NCBI GenBank assembly: GCA_023078555.1
Contig: CM041201.1
Span: 2,487,713-2,551,712, forward strand
Direction: 5' to 3'
Length of the DNA: 64,000 nt
From: Ulva prolifera
Taxonomy: Eukaryota; Chlorophyta; Ulvophyceae; Ulvales; Ulvaceae
Part shown: piece after piece, positions 24,682-36,123 of the stretch
How positions within the stretch are numbered: the stretch's first letter is position 1
Layout of the letters: every line of letters begins with the position of its first letter
Notes under the pieces: model-generated
Told to the model about the DNA's origin: nothing
The model's database searches: none
Seen by the model: the letters and a program-made list of their open reading frames with translations, nothing else
Position numbers and translations under genes: made by a program

Positions 24682-24957
24682 TTGCAGGGCTGTGGGCATC
24701 GCGTGGTGAGTATCTGCTGCCCATCTGTATGTGTATGTGTGGTTCCAGTGCACCCGGAGAGCACTGCTGCCAAGACGTTGTTTCGTCACGATCGGAAAGA
24801 CCTCCCAGGTGTAAAGAGCGTACTACATTGGGCTGTGGCTAGCGGATGTGGGGTCAGAGTATCGTTGCAGGACTGGTATGCAGCCTTTGCTCCTGTTGCA
24901 TTGCCTCGTCGCCAGTATGATGCGGTTGTAACACCTGGACTTGCTGACTTTAAATGA
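24682..24957 (+). other. Possible isolated coding exon, unrecognised
   Basis: From an acceptor-like tggttccag (to about 24749) an open frame reads KTLFRHDRKDLPGVKSVLHW, then VSLQDWYAAFAPV, ending ADFK and a stop at 24957. Composition looks protein-like, but no upstream exon joins in phase: the open frame at 24524-24709 ends at gtgagt in a different phase. A faint likeness to the C-terminal helix of ORC3 is too weak to name it. Confidence 0.25.
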
Positions 24958-25610
24958 GTCGTGGATGTCAAACGATGATTTACCTGTAGCATGGGTCATG
25001 TACATGTGCCACGGCTCAGCCCAAGCAAGGCTTTTGCTTGACAGCCACATCAGGTGTAGGACTGCCACCCCTGTGATGCTGTGCGTCTGCTGGTACCATT
25101 CGACCATACGCAGACAACTAGACTGCTTGGCTTGGTCAACCGCCGACCAAGGCATCACTGACACGAATCTCGAGGCAACTATCTTGGACAACGGAGACCC
25201 AGTAATGCGACTCAAGGGGATCAATGCTGTTGACAAACGTCGCTGAAGGTCGCAGAGACATGGTGTGCTCGACTTCCCATGTCCGATAGACTTTCCAGAA
25301 GGCCGACGCTTATCAACAAGATGAGAGAGTTCTTTCGGCTCTGGGCAACAGAGCTTGAGCCTCACAAGCAAGAGGCGCACGCATGCTGCCGTGCACCATA
25401 CACAGTTGTTGGTGCACTGACACAACCGCTGATAATGGACATGCTAAGCGTCGGGTGACTGGTGGGCTGCGCGCTGCCGTGTGGATGGGATCAGATTCGC
25501 CACAATCGCCAACAAGACGACTGGTCACCACCACACTTTGCTCCATTCACCCCAGAAACTACTTGACAATTCACTCAGCTTGTTACTGTTGCACATCCGC
25601 GCGTGGTGCC
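24958..25610. other. Intergenic, upstream of LEA gene 1
   Basis: No gene recognised. The stretch ends at the TATA box of the first LEA gene, and any distal promoter elements would lie here. Confidence 0.4.
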
Positions 25611-25615
25611 ATCTG

Positions 25616-25623
25616 TATAAATA
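25616..25623 (+). promoter_or_regulatory. TATA box of LEA gene 1
   Basis: tataaata lies 110 bp before the ATG at 25726. The intervening leader is AT-rich and free of ATG. All five LEA genes have a TATA-like box 97-110 bp before the start codon. Confidence 0.7.
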
Positions 25624-25725
25624 CGGACAGCGCCGGCAAAACCATCATATCGCCTCTCTGAACTCAAGCATTCATAAGCCCACTTCTTACTTATCTTCGA
25701 CTTCCTCCAGTAAACAATCTATACA

Positions 25726-26913
25726 ATGGAGAGCGGTGCGACTTCCTGGCTGCGCTTGATCTTGAGTGGCGAAGTTTGCCGCGGAGAAATGTCACCCCTC
25801 TCCTGCGTCATCACAGCACGGCACCGATCAAGCTCATACGGAACCGCGACTACAAGTGTCTGCATCCCGGTAGTAGCATCCTGCTCGCCTGCGACAGGAA
25901 TTCCGCGCATGTTGCATGACCATTGTATTCTCCCAGCATGACAGTGTGGCCACCGGATGCTCTTGACGCATCAGGCAAGGAATCGACACGGTGGCTCTTG
26001 TGTACCTGCCTGGCCAATACAATTGACAATTATGGGTCCAATCTCATTGGCGCATGTGTCGCGGTGCCCTTATCCAGTGGCCTTGGGCAAACACGTTCTG
26101 ACCCCAGCCCTGTCGCTGCTGTTTGCATTCACCGGCTGCGCAATTCAGCTGTTGCTCATCACGTCCTGTGCCTGAAGATTCTGCGAACGTTGCATGTGCC
26201 GATGCAACTCTATGCCCACATTATCAAATTTAATTCGAAAAGCCCCAGCACATCCGACAGCCTCATGGCTCCAGGACAGCAAGGCCCATCTCGCAGTTTT
26301 ATCTGTTGGTAATCGGACCTCCAAGCTGAATTCTTGTTTTCTTTGCAGCCAAGCAAGCCGGAAAGAACATCCAGGACGCCGCAGGCAACGTCGGCGCTGG
26401 CATCCAAGATGCTGCCAACCAGACCTACAACGCGGTTGCTGGAACCGCCCAAAACGTGAAGGAGACCGTCATGGGAAAGGGCGAGGAGGCTCAAAAGGAG
26501 GCCGAGAAGGCCGCTGACAAGGCTGGCGACAAGGTGAGCAGCACATCCTCCTCTGTGATGCCAGGGCACAGCCCTACACTTCCGCTTCCTGTCCTATGTG
26601 CCCTGATCCGAAACTGTGTTCTAGCTTGTACCTGTTCAAAAATCACACAGGGGGTCCTGGTGCTACCTTGCATTAGGCCCTGTTTGCCGGCCCATGTGGA
26701 ATGAGGAGATTAGTAGCAACTAAGCGGGTTCTGACTGGTGGGTATGTGCAGGCTGAGGAGACATACAACCAGGCCAAGGACGCCGCTGGCGATGCTCAAG
26801 ACAAGGCACAGGACGCCGCTGGGGATGCTAAGTCCGCAGCGAATGATGCGATCGGGGATGCCCAAGACGGCATGGACAAGGCTGCCAACAAGGCCCAGAA
26901 CAAGATGAACTAA
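25726..26913 (+). CDS. LEA protein 1 (HIC6-like group 3), no presequence
   Basis: A small, very hydrophilic late-embryogenesis-abundant protein expected to protect membranes or enzymes during freezing or drying. Exons 25726-25735, 26349-26533 and 26752-26913 join to 118 aa. The first exon codes only MES plus one base (phase 1, donor gtgcga); intron 2 is phase 0 (gtgagc). The protein is rich in Ala, Lys, Asp, Gln and Gly and lacks Cys and Trp. Repeated A-x-D-K/A-A-G-D units such as AKDAAGDAQDKAQDAAGD are typical of amphipathic LEA_4 11-mer helices. It ends AANKAQNKMN. It has no organelle presequence, so a cytosolic location is likely. Its closest relative here is the gene at 38297, with nearly identical sequence and the same exon lengths. 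Confidence 0.85.
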
Positions 26914-27890
26914 GTGCATGTTGTGTGTGCACATAGTTTCGCTGTCCAGTCCATGGGCGGCGCAATTTCCACCCAGTAGTATCCCCTTCATGTTGAGCTT
27001 TTCTTCCAGTGGCGTGATCACATAGCAATTTGAACAAAAGTCCGCCAGCTAGCTATTGACCTAGCAGGCAGGAGAAAGCGTAGTGTGCCATAACAAGCAG
27101 TCGGCATAACTTGTGTCCACATAGTGTGGTTCATTTGCAGCTCTACTGTAAGCCAGCTTTTCCATCCCTGCCTGTGCTCCAGTCATATAATTGGCATGCC
27201 TTGCTGTACTGTTCCCCTCATGATTACAATACTGTACAATCTACATGCCACCTAATATAAACTCGAAATGAAGTACTGTTATCTGCCTTCAATCTTACTA
27301 TCTCACTCTGCGGTTTATAAATGCATAGTTTCACTGTGCGGATATCAAATGCAGAGTGAAGTGTATGTCTGTATCTGCCGCGCATTTACCAAGGCTTTCT
27401 GCCACCGGAATGTATGGTTTCTGTATATAAAATGAGCTGTATACTGATATCTTGACCATGAATAGAACAGGACAATGTGCACACTTCTGCCAGGCAGACC
27501 TTTGCACAAGCACACAAACTGGCAAAGTGCTCTTCTCCTCTGCATGTGTGCACGACAACCCCACTATTGAGGTAAGGCTCCTACAGCCACGCTGCCAACA
27601 GATGTCTGCACAATGCGGTGCAACCTTCACTCAATTTGATATAAATGCCTGCTCTCTGGATTATAGCCCTGCAAAATCTCAAATCACAAAAAATGCATTC
27701 CAACATTCTAGTGTACAAACAATGGTCAAACTTGTCAGTCCAATCCAAACCTTCCTGACTCCGGTTGCTGCAAGTTGGCATGTCGGGACTACTGTACCAG
27801 TAGTCCAGACATGCCATCCCCCTGGCGAAGATGCACTCAGTGCCTTGCTGCAACTGGAGCTGGCTGACCCCACCCACTGATGTCCTCTGT
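26914..27890. other. Intergenic, 3' of LEA gene 1
   Basis: Includes the 3' untranslated region of LEA gene 1. No further gene was recognised up to the leucine-rich-repeat remnant. Confidence 0.4.
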
Positions 27891-27899
27891 AACTGCTCT

Positions 27900-28090
27900 T
27901 GGGCTCTTGGTATGTGAGAAGCAAGCGCCATCAGCTGGCTGCAGTCGCTGATGCCCTCCGGCAGCTGTGCCAGATTGGAACAATTTTTGAGATTCAGGTA
28001 AGCCAGTCGGCTACAGATGCCGATGCTGTCTGGCAGCTTTACCAGACTTTTGCAGTCATAGAGATTTAGCGGCACACTGACTGACAGTGT
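27900..28090 (-). pseudogene. Leucine-rich-repeat remnant
   Basis: Within a longer minus-strand open frame, about 50 residues read as two 24-residue LRRs: LNLYDCKSLVKLPDSIG, CSRLAYLNLKNCSNLAQLPE, then GISDCSQL. This spacing and the L-x-x-C-x-x-L-x-x-LP pattern are typical of plant/algal NB-LRR or ROCO-type LRRs. Flanking sequence in the frame has no domain and no splice-supported extension, so it is probably a fragment of a degraded LRR gene. Confidence 0.5.
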
Positions 28091-28249
28091 GAGGCAGGTA
28101 GCAACATCGGCCAGGATGTCAGCCCGCTGTACGGGTCTGCGGGAGTGTGGGACGGTCGCCGGCCTGTGCCAGGACCGTCCGCTGTGGCGTCTGCAACATC
28201 GCCTGCGCAGTGTGGGGGATGGCGGATGCAGTGACCGTGGCTGCGTCAA

Positions 28250-29830
28250 GAGGCTGCCGTGGTGTCACCGGAGGGTGTGACAACCGCGACCCGTGTGTGA
28301 GTTGGGAGGATGTGTGGGTTCATGAGAGAGAGTGGGTGTGTCCGCGGCGGGGGCGGGGAGAGGAGTCGGGCCGGTCAACCGCGCCGTCGGGGTGCGCTGC
28401 AGCTCGAGTGCGTGTGTGCGTGTGTGGTGGGTGCCTGTCATGCTGTGCTCGGGCGCCGTGGCCGGGTTTGACGGTTTGACCGTGGAAAATAGCAGGTCCA
28501 CCGCCGCCACCTGTGGCGGCTTGCACGCTGGTATAATGCGGCTGGCCGTAGGAGTACTGTGTCAAGCAAGGATCGCAAGCAGTGGCCAGCAGGCGTCGCG
28601 AGCGACACGTTCTTCACCGCGACTTTCGCTTCACTGCGGCAGCCCACCCCAAACACCTCGGACACGTTCCGCAGCAGCAACATATTTGACGCTGGGTCGG
28701 CCGACGACACAAGTGCCGAGTGCTCGTCGACGCCGGCCCTTGGCCACCCGAGGTGTCGTCCGGCGCCGCGCCGTTCGCTGCGGAGCTGTCATCCGCCCAT
28801 TCCCGCGGCGGCGGCTGCCCACCAAACCCTGCAAAGCTTGCCCACCCCCGAGACGCGCGTGCGTTAGTCAGCGGCGGTTGCGTGGTCTCCGGGGGACCCT
28901 GCGCGCTGGGCGTGCCGGCACCGTTGCTGCTGCTCCGCAATACGACTCCCGCGCCTCCAACGGCTCCTCGGACCGCAGCGGAGATCTGCCACTTGCGATC
29001 CCTGCTGGCCACTAGTAGCACTGTGGCAAAAAGTTCTACACACGATTCCTTCCTTCAGTTGCCATCGCTCCATTCCTCAGTCGCCGGTGGTCTGCACTGT
29101 AGTTGATCACGTGAGTCACAATAGATCTGGTCCGCCTCTGGCACATCACATTTGCTACCCAATCAGGTCCCAAGTCCTGTTGGAATCACAAGGTAGCAAT
29201 GCTGGACTTCGTGTACCACACAGCTACAACCCCAAAGCACACAATTTTTGAGATTATCAGCTCAGCATGTGCTGCTGTGGAGGCCATGATGCACGGCTGA
29301 AAACCGCGGCCATGGCTGCAGCTTAGCTACCGCCTCACATACCATTGCCCTGCCCCAGACCAGAACCATCATCCTGCCAGCCACGGAGCACCTGCAGACG
29401 AGGCCACAACATCACAAGCGCTCCTCACCCAAAGCACTACTGCAGCCGACATCAGCCGCCACAGCAGCAATCATCCACTCTGCCTGCATCTGGTATGCTG
29501 GCAGTGCACTCACATCATGATGAAGCCGCCTCTGCGCCACTTCAGCGCCAGCATGCACTGCCGCCCAGGCCGTGCAGCTACTGCGCCTGCGTGGAGTGCT
29601 GTCAACGCTGAGCCCTGCAGGCCACGTGCACGCAGAGAGGCCGCGCAGAGCACTGAAGTTGCTGCCGCACATGCCACGCCATGCATGCATTCAGCTCCTC
29701 TGTTCCGCTCACATCACGCTACGCGGGAGGTGCCTGGGCCCGGCATGCGAGGTATCCTCGCCATGGAGTCGCCGTGGCGTGTGCCGATGTACGCCACAGT
29801 GCCACACAGCGAGCGAGCCGTCATTGCTGT
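28250..29830. other. Intergenic, no gene recognised
   Basis: GC-rich with overlapping open frames. A short ABC-transporter-like string on the minus strand (about 28590-28690) has no Walker A and was not accepted as a gene. Confidence 0.4.
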
Positions 29831-29834
29831 GCTT

Positions 29835-29895
29835 GGCATTGCTGCGCTTGTGCTTTTCCCTGGCGGTTCTACCGGCCCCTCGGACTTTGTCCTTG
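29835..29895 (-). repeat. TACAAGG-family end, minus orientation
   Basis: The core ggcggttctaccggcccctc followed by ggactttgtccttgcaa matches the family's second end type. The same type occurs at about 36440-36499 and 43995-44033. Confidence 0.5.
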
Positions 29896-30218
29896 CAATG
29901 CAGCGGGGTCTGTCCTATGTAGGGTCGTACTGTGTGGTATGTGTCAGGAGGCATCGATGAGAATGCAGACAGCACTGCTGCAACAATGTGCAGCTCGGGA
30001 ACGGGAAAGTTTTAATCAACGACCCAGATCACAGCCATGACAGAGCCAGCGTCCCATGCATGCGCAGATGATACAGCTGTCCAGAACAACCACCATGCGA
30101 CCGTGCCCGGGCTCCTGCGCAAGCAGCACGCGCACCAACACACAGATACCTTCACACGCATACCCTGCATTCACACACCTAATTTCTGCGTGGCACTCTG
30201 CCGGCGTGGTCTGTGTGT

Positions 30219-30321
30219 TACAAGGGCACAGGCGGCGAGGCGGGCAGCACCGTGAAACCAGCAAGCAATGCAAAACCACGACCACCGACCCGGTGCATCG
30301 CGCCCACGCAACAGTCGCAAC
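30219..30321 (+). mobile_element. TACAAGG element A of an adjacent pair
   Basis: A 103-bp element starting tacaagggcacaggcggcg. It is preceded by gcgtggtctgtgtgt (30204-30218) and followed by cacgcgtggtgtgtgtgtgt (30322-30341), an imperfect target-site duplication. Confidence 0.65.
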
Positions 30322-30341
30322 CACGCGTGGTGTGTGTGTGT

Positions 30342-30458
30342 TACAAGGACAAAGGCAGCAAGGCGGGCAGCACCGCGAAAGAAGCAAACAGACGAAGCAA
30401 ACACACAGACACCCACGCGCGCGATACCCACCACGCCCACAAAAAAAAAAACAAAACC
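30342..30458 (+). mobile_element. TACAAGG element B with 20-bp target-site duplication
   Basis: A 117-bp element beginning TACAAGGACAAAGGCAGC and ending in an A-rich stretch (A11 at 30441-30451, then caaaacc). Perfect 20-bp direct repeats cacgcgtggtgtgtgtgtgt flank it at 30322-30341 and 30459-30478. Internally it has GGCGGGCAGCACCGCGAAAG, the family core. Confidence 0.8.
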
Positions 30459-30478
30459 CACGCGTGGTGTGTGTGTGT

Positions 30479-32090
30479 ATGTATGGTACAGAGACGCACA
30501 CGGCCAGGCCGACAGCGCCGCATGCACCACGCCAGCCTGAAGCACAGCACACACATGTTTGCAACACGAGGCCGCGCCCCGGAGTGCCGCACTCTGCTGT
30601 TCACTGCTGCCAGGTCATGCCGTGGGCCAGTGCCCAGCTGGCGCAAAGAGGGGGTTTGGCCCGGAAACGACCTTGCTACGAGACGCCCACACATGTTCCC
30701 AGCGGGCGGCAGAGTCCGCAGGGGGGTTGAGTGGGGGGCCAAGGTGCCATGGGGCAGCTGCGGCGGACCGCCGTTTCCGGTGCTCCAGGGCTGTAATCGA
30801 CGCGCCCGAGAGCGGCTCCGGACGCTCCCCTGGCGTCGCTGCAAAATCCCCGCGCAGCCCCGTGCTGAGGCCGCCGTGGCGACAGACGGCGCGTTGCTTG
30901 CGGACCGAGTTGCGGCCGTGTGAGAGGGGGTGCTGCGTCGAGTCACTGTCATGGTAATGGTAATGGGGGCGAGCTCCTCGAGGCGTGATGGTCGACTCGG
31001 GGCTGTTTTCAGACAATGCCATCTGCAGCACACATGGTTGCAGTGGCACGACGCCGCCACGGTGGACATCTGCTGTCTAATTCCTAAGGAGTGTTGGATT
31101 TGGTCGAGGGTACCGATGCAGCGAGGGAGTCCGCGATGCGGAACAGCGTACGCGTGGTGGCCCGACAATGGCCTCAGAAATTCTCATGCGTGCACGTATC
31201 GCAGCGCACAACTGGACTGTACACTTTGCAAGAGTGCCATGCTTGCGTGGAGGCCTGTTGCTGTTTGTGCGGGGGCTGGATGGCGGCGATTCGTATCCAG
31301 GCCCGGGCTGCACCTTGCATCTGGCATATGGTTCCATGACCATTCATGCAAGGTGTCTCCAGGCTGTCCGTCCATGTGACAAAGTCACAGACGGAGAGGA
31401 CAAGTTTGTGGTCTGCTGCCATGACACATGCCATGGAGGTGCCCTGACACATGCCATGGAGGTGCCCTGACACATGCCATGGAGGTGCCAGATGTGCAGT
31501 GCTGCCTAGAGATCGCCATGCTGCAGCAGCAGGGACAGTGTGGTGGTACAGGGACAGGTCCAGGGCGCCGCTTGGCCTGAGGACCTTCATGAAGGGTTCT
31601 CCACATGTTGTGACCACAACTGGCATGGAGTGCGCGGGATTCGCTAGCACACGTCAGCACGTACCTTTGCGGAATTCGCTCTTCCGTCGTGCGGAAGGCA
31701 GACAGCGACGCGAGCCTCGTGCCCACTTTGGACTGTGCAAATCTCTGGATCTCTGCAGTGCATGCACAGGCGTTGACTGCGCTCCGGCGTCGCTGTCGAG
31801 AAGGCTTGTATGAGCTGCTGCGCACCGTGGATGACACCGACGGCGCTTGACCGTCGTGACGGCTTGAGATGCGTGGCCACGGCGTAAAAAGTTGCGGAGT
31901 GCTTTGGAAGCATATCGGGGACATCGTTGTGAGGTCGTGGCGCGCAGGTTGTGGATGTGAGCCGTACAGCCACAAGCGTCGCTGCTAAGTATGGCTGTAA
32001 CCATGCGGCCGCGCTCTGCTATCCATAGACGTATGGAAGACCATCATATGGCGGATTGTCCGGCTTTAGCTGAATGAATGCCGCTGCCAC
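30479..32090. other. Intergenic, no gene recognised
   Basis: No recognised exon. It includes a three-unit 23-bp tandem repeat at 31423-31490 and the promoter region of LEA gene 2. Confidence 0.4.
31423..31490 (+). repeat. 23-bp tandem repeat, three units
   Basis: gacacatgccatggaggtgcc repeats with a 23-bp period starting at 31423, 31446 and 31469, essentially without mismatches. Confidence 0.85.
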
Positions 32091-32093
32091 CCA

Positions 32094-32100
32094 TATAAAA
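32094..32100 (+). promoter_or_regulatory. TATA box of LEA gene 2
   Basis: tataaaa lies 97 bp before the ATG at 32191, matching the spacing at the other LEA genes. Confidence 0.7.
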
Positions 32101-32190
32101 CCCCACGCTGCAACAACATGTCACAGTTGCCAACGTACTTACATCGCACCAGAACACATTTCCGACAACACCAACTCCAACTAATTCAAC

Positions 32191-33368
32191 ATGATGAACC
32201 GCTCCATGATTCGCCAGGGTGTCCGCGCGCCAGCGCCCCCCGCCCGCGTTGCCGTTCCTGCCGGCAAGATCTCTGCCCGTCTCTCCGTCCGAGGTATGGC
32301 TGCTTGGTCTTTATCTGCTGCGCTGGTCCTTTGTGACTGTTGCTGTGTGCCGGCCGGAACGAGCGGATAGATTGCGTGCTCGATGCATGCATGGCTCGAG
32401 GCAGCCTTGTGTACCTGCTGTCACCTCTTCCTATGCTTCTTCTCAACACGTTGTGTCACAATGAGTGTGTTTGGAGACCAGCTTGATGGTATGGGCGTTG
32501 CCATCGGGCATCCATTTCGTATTGCGCTATGGGCTGCGCTGTCGGGAATTCAAAAGCTCGAGTCTTTCCTGGCATGACTGGTCACGCAGCCATAGCCCAG
32601 GGAACTCAGTTGCTGCTGTTTGTTGCCGATTTGTTTGTTTTCTCATGTTTTGCTCATGTCGCAGTCCCGCTGGTGGCATGTGTACTCGAGACTTTAACAT
32701 TTCCAATTGTATAAGCCACAGACACTGTGGTAGTGTGCCTCGACATATGCCTGAGAGTCTCTGTTCATGTAGCATACGGCGTTGGCAAGGACCTCGAGAA
32801 GGCTGCCGACAACGTTGGTGACGCCGCGGGCAACGCAGCGGACGCAGTTAAGGACACTGCTCAGAACGCCAGCGATAAGGTTCAGGGCGCAGCTGGTGAC
32901 GCTAAGGACAAGGTGTGTAATCCTCCTTTGTAGCGTGTCTCCGAGAGTGCTGGGGCTTGTGTGCGTTGCGGCCCGAGAGCAGGCCGAGGACAGAAAAGAG
33001 GCTGCTGTTCGAAGCTGCATGCTCTCCACTGCCCGAAATACATGAAGCCTGCAAGCATGATCTTGGTTCTAATAACCTTCTATCGTTCATTTTCGTCTGG
33101 TCAGCTTATTGCAAAAAGCAGATTATTGCAAAAAGCATCCATTGGGAATGTCGCATGAGGACTCTCTATGCAGGCTGGTGACGCCTACAACTCCGCCAAG
33201 GACGGTGTCAGTGATGCTGCTGATGATGCCGAGAACAAGGCTGACAACGCTGGGGACAAGGTCAAGGGCGCTGCTGGTGATGTCAAGGACGCTGCCAAGG
33301 GCGCTGTTGATGACGCCAAGGATGGTGTTGACAGCGCTGCTGACAAGGCACAGGACAAGCTCAACTAA
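32191..33368 (+). CDS. LEA protein 2 (HIC6-like) with plastid-type presequence
   Basis: Exons 32191-32293, 32773-32912 and 33174-33368 join to 145 aa (intron 1 phase 1, donor gtatgg; intron 2 phase 0, donor gtgtgt). Exon 1 codes a basic presequence rich in Arg, Ala, Pro and Ser without acidic residues (MMNRSMIRQGVRAPAPPARV...). It is suited to plastid or mitochondrial import; Chlorella HIC6 is a plastid protein. The mature part has LEA_4-like 11-residue units (KDLEKAADNVGDAAGN, VQGAAGDAKDKAGDAYNSAK) and ends AADKAQDKLN. It lacks Cys and Trp. The gene is a close paralog of the one at 45226, with identical lengths of exons 2 and 3 (140 and 195 nt). Expected to act as a freezing or desiccation protectant in the organelle. 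Confidence 0.87.
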
Positions 33369-36123
33369 GCATGCTGATCACAATCCGGCGTGCCTTTCCG
33401 GGCTCAGACCGCACATACTATCATAGATAATGCTGCCTTGCCAGCTTCTAGCTCGTTTGAGAGTACGTTTTGTCCGGAGAGTGTACGTTTACGCTGGTGT
33501 GAACACTGCGCCTGCCCAGGCACCTGTACAGAACAGTCTGCAGCCAGTCCTTAAAGCTGTCAGCAAATGTAACAACCAGTCTGGTACTTCTGTGGAGGTG
33601 AGAAGGAACATGTCCTGTGAGTTTCTTGCTGTGCTGGATCCTTGTGCCATTCACACTCTGCATTGTAGCATCCCCAAATTGTCAGTGCTCACTTGATTTG
33701 CATACACCCAAAATGTCCGCATTCGACTGCATGCGGACAAACACTGAGAACTCTCTAAACATTTGCGATTGGGTCGTAGCAAATGCTGGAGGTTTGCTGC
33801 TTACATGTGTTTTCTCTTTGAGCGTTGCCCTTGCATTGCACCTACGATGCACTGCGGACTATATAAATCCCCACCACAGTTTCCATATTGCAACCAACAG
33901 TGACTGTCCTGCCTCTGGACTCCTTACCCCAGAACACAAACCATCATTGCATTCTAAAAATTTCTTTTGCACAATGTCACAACCACTGTAGCACTCCACC
34001 GCTTGTCACCTGCATACATCTCAAGAGTGTACAGTTTCCAACCTACAGACTGAGCTCACATCATCTGGACAGCCTGCATGCGGGTGCTGTGATGTCCGCA
34101 ACGAGACCAGAGGCTGTCACATAGACGCCCAAAACACATTACGTACGTGCAGCACACAGCAGCTAGAGCAGGGTGTGACGAAGTAGTGGACATGATCCAG
34201 TATCCAGCCCTGTCCACGTGCTTTGGCCTGGCGCTCCGCTTAGCAATGCCCAATCTGCCGCGTCGCCCCCGCGCGTGTTGGCGGTAGGACTGCCCTGGAG
34301 CCACATGGCTTGGTGTGACAGGTACAGTGACTGGCGTCAGAGCACCCGCGTAGAAGCACTCATGCGGGGTAGCTGGTACGGTCGCAACACCAGGGCTGTG
34401 CTTGCGATGTTGGCATGTCACGGGCACGTGCGCAGAGTGCAGCCGGCCCGGAGTACCTCTCGAGCCTGTTGGAAGCGCAGGCCGGGCTCCGGCTTCATCC
34501 GGCACGCGGGCTGCGCTTCCGACAGGCTCGTGCCCGATCCAAATGCACACAGCGGCTGCTGTCTGCACATGCATGTGTGCGCATGCCACTCGATCGTGCA
34601 CGTGCATGTGGCGTGAACGTGCAGGCCCGGGGGTAGGACTGTTGGAAGCTGGCAAACTGTGTGTTTCTGGGTTTTTCCCTTAAAACATGATCGCCAACCC
34701 GAGAGCCGCGAATCCTCAGGGATGCAGTGATCGAGGACGCCGCACATGGCACTCGCCTTTGTGGTGCAGGGACGCCGGGGAGGCAGCCGGCTCGGCCCTT
34801 CAGCCGTGACTGCTCAATCACTCAGCGGCGCTGAGTCAGCGTAATTGCAATGCAGGCACACACCGCTGGGGCTGACCTGCAAGTTAAATAGTTAAAAAAA
34901 TTAAAACAAAGCCAGCGCACTTGCCATGCAGGCACGCACCGCTGGGGCAGGTCAGCCCGCCCAACTGTCAGAGACTGGAGCTCTGTGGCAGGCGGCGCGT
35001 GGCGCGGCACGTGGCCAGTGCGCGATACGGCCATTCACTAGGCTTGAAGAATGGCTGAGCCTGTCACGCATTCCCAATGCGACTCTGACAGTCTGTGCGG
35101 CCTGTGCTGGAGCCAATCATCATCTGCACCGGAGTGGCAAGAAGCAACTGGAACAAATACTAAGGTGGGCGTCACGGCGTGCACAAAAACACGCACGGGC
35201 CTCTGTGTCGTCACACACATCTTTCAACCCTCTGTCAGGACAGTTTTGGGGAGTATAGCAGCACTGCCAAAACAGCGAGCAGCGCACAAACAGGTCCACC
35301 AGCCCCGTGGCTACACCGCGCACCCAAGCCACCGACAGCAAAATCAGGTCCCAAAGCGGCGCGACCGACTGCCCTTTCCACGCAAACACCCCCACAGCAA
35401 CCCCACACACATACGGCCCAAGTGGGGGCCGTCTCGTCCGACGGTCTCTCGCTGCTGACTGGCCATCCAGCCGTAGCGGCGGGCCGCCCGGGGCGTCCCT
35501 GCTGCACCTCCTGTTCCGGGCGGAGGTCTGGCCGGCAAAGCCGTCGCCGTTGCCGCCTGTGGACGGGACGCCCCCGCACTGCCCCGGCGCTGCAGTGACT
35601 GTGGCCTGCGCGTGCTTGTGCTCAGGCATGCTGGGTGCTGACAGCGTTGCTGGATCAGCTCGCCGTGCGGTGGCGGCTCCGTCTGGCAAGTGCTTTAGGC
35701 TGTGGCCGGCTGGCCCCCCCTCCCCACTCCGGCATATCATGTGGCCGGCAGCAGCAGGGCGTTCAGGCTGCGCCGCCTCGGCCGTGGTTTTCGTGGCAGA
35801 ATCGTTCTTTGCGTGTGTGATCACCACAGGTGGTCAGGGTGTGCGTGTGCGGGACGGCGCGCGTGCCTGCAGGGGCGGGTGTGCGTGCGCTGTGGCCATG
35901 GCCCCGGCCCCGCCGACAGACCATCACCCCGCGGCACAGCGTGGCGCAGCGCCCTCGGCGGCGCCGCCGCTGTGCTCGTGGCCGCCGTGTTGCTGGCCGC
36001 CGTCGGCGTCATAGGCTGAACTAAAGCTGAGTCAGCGCTGAGTCGCTGCGCCACTGTGGCCACAACGCTCGTGCGCTGGAGCACAGGCGCTTGTCGGGGC
36101 CCTGCACCAGTCCTGCTGTGTGT
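33369..36123. other. Intergenic, no gene recognised
   Basis: At 33862-33868 a TATA box (tataaat) precedes ATGTCACAACCACTgtag at 33974. This layout resembles the LEA promoters but no downstream LEA exon follows. Other open frames lack motifs. Confidence 0.4.

Noticed and set aside
24749..24957. Possible ORC3 C-terminal helix (VSLQDWYAAF).
   Set aside because: Only a short string is similar, the expected conserved end of ORC3 is absent, and no exon joins in phase.
28590..28700. ABC-transporter-like string on the minus strand (MLLLRNVSEVFGV, then VAVKNVSLATPAG).
   Set aside because: It resembles the start of an ABC-A nucleotide-binding domain, but Walker A and everything after it are missing. 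Upstream sequence is in another frame and no splice site rescues it.
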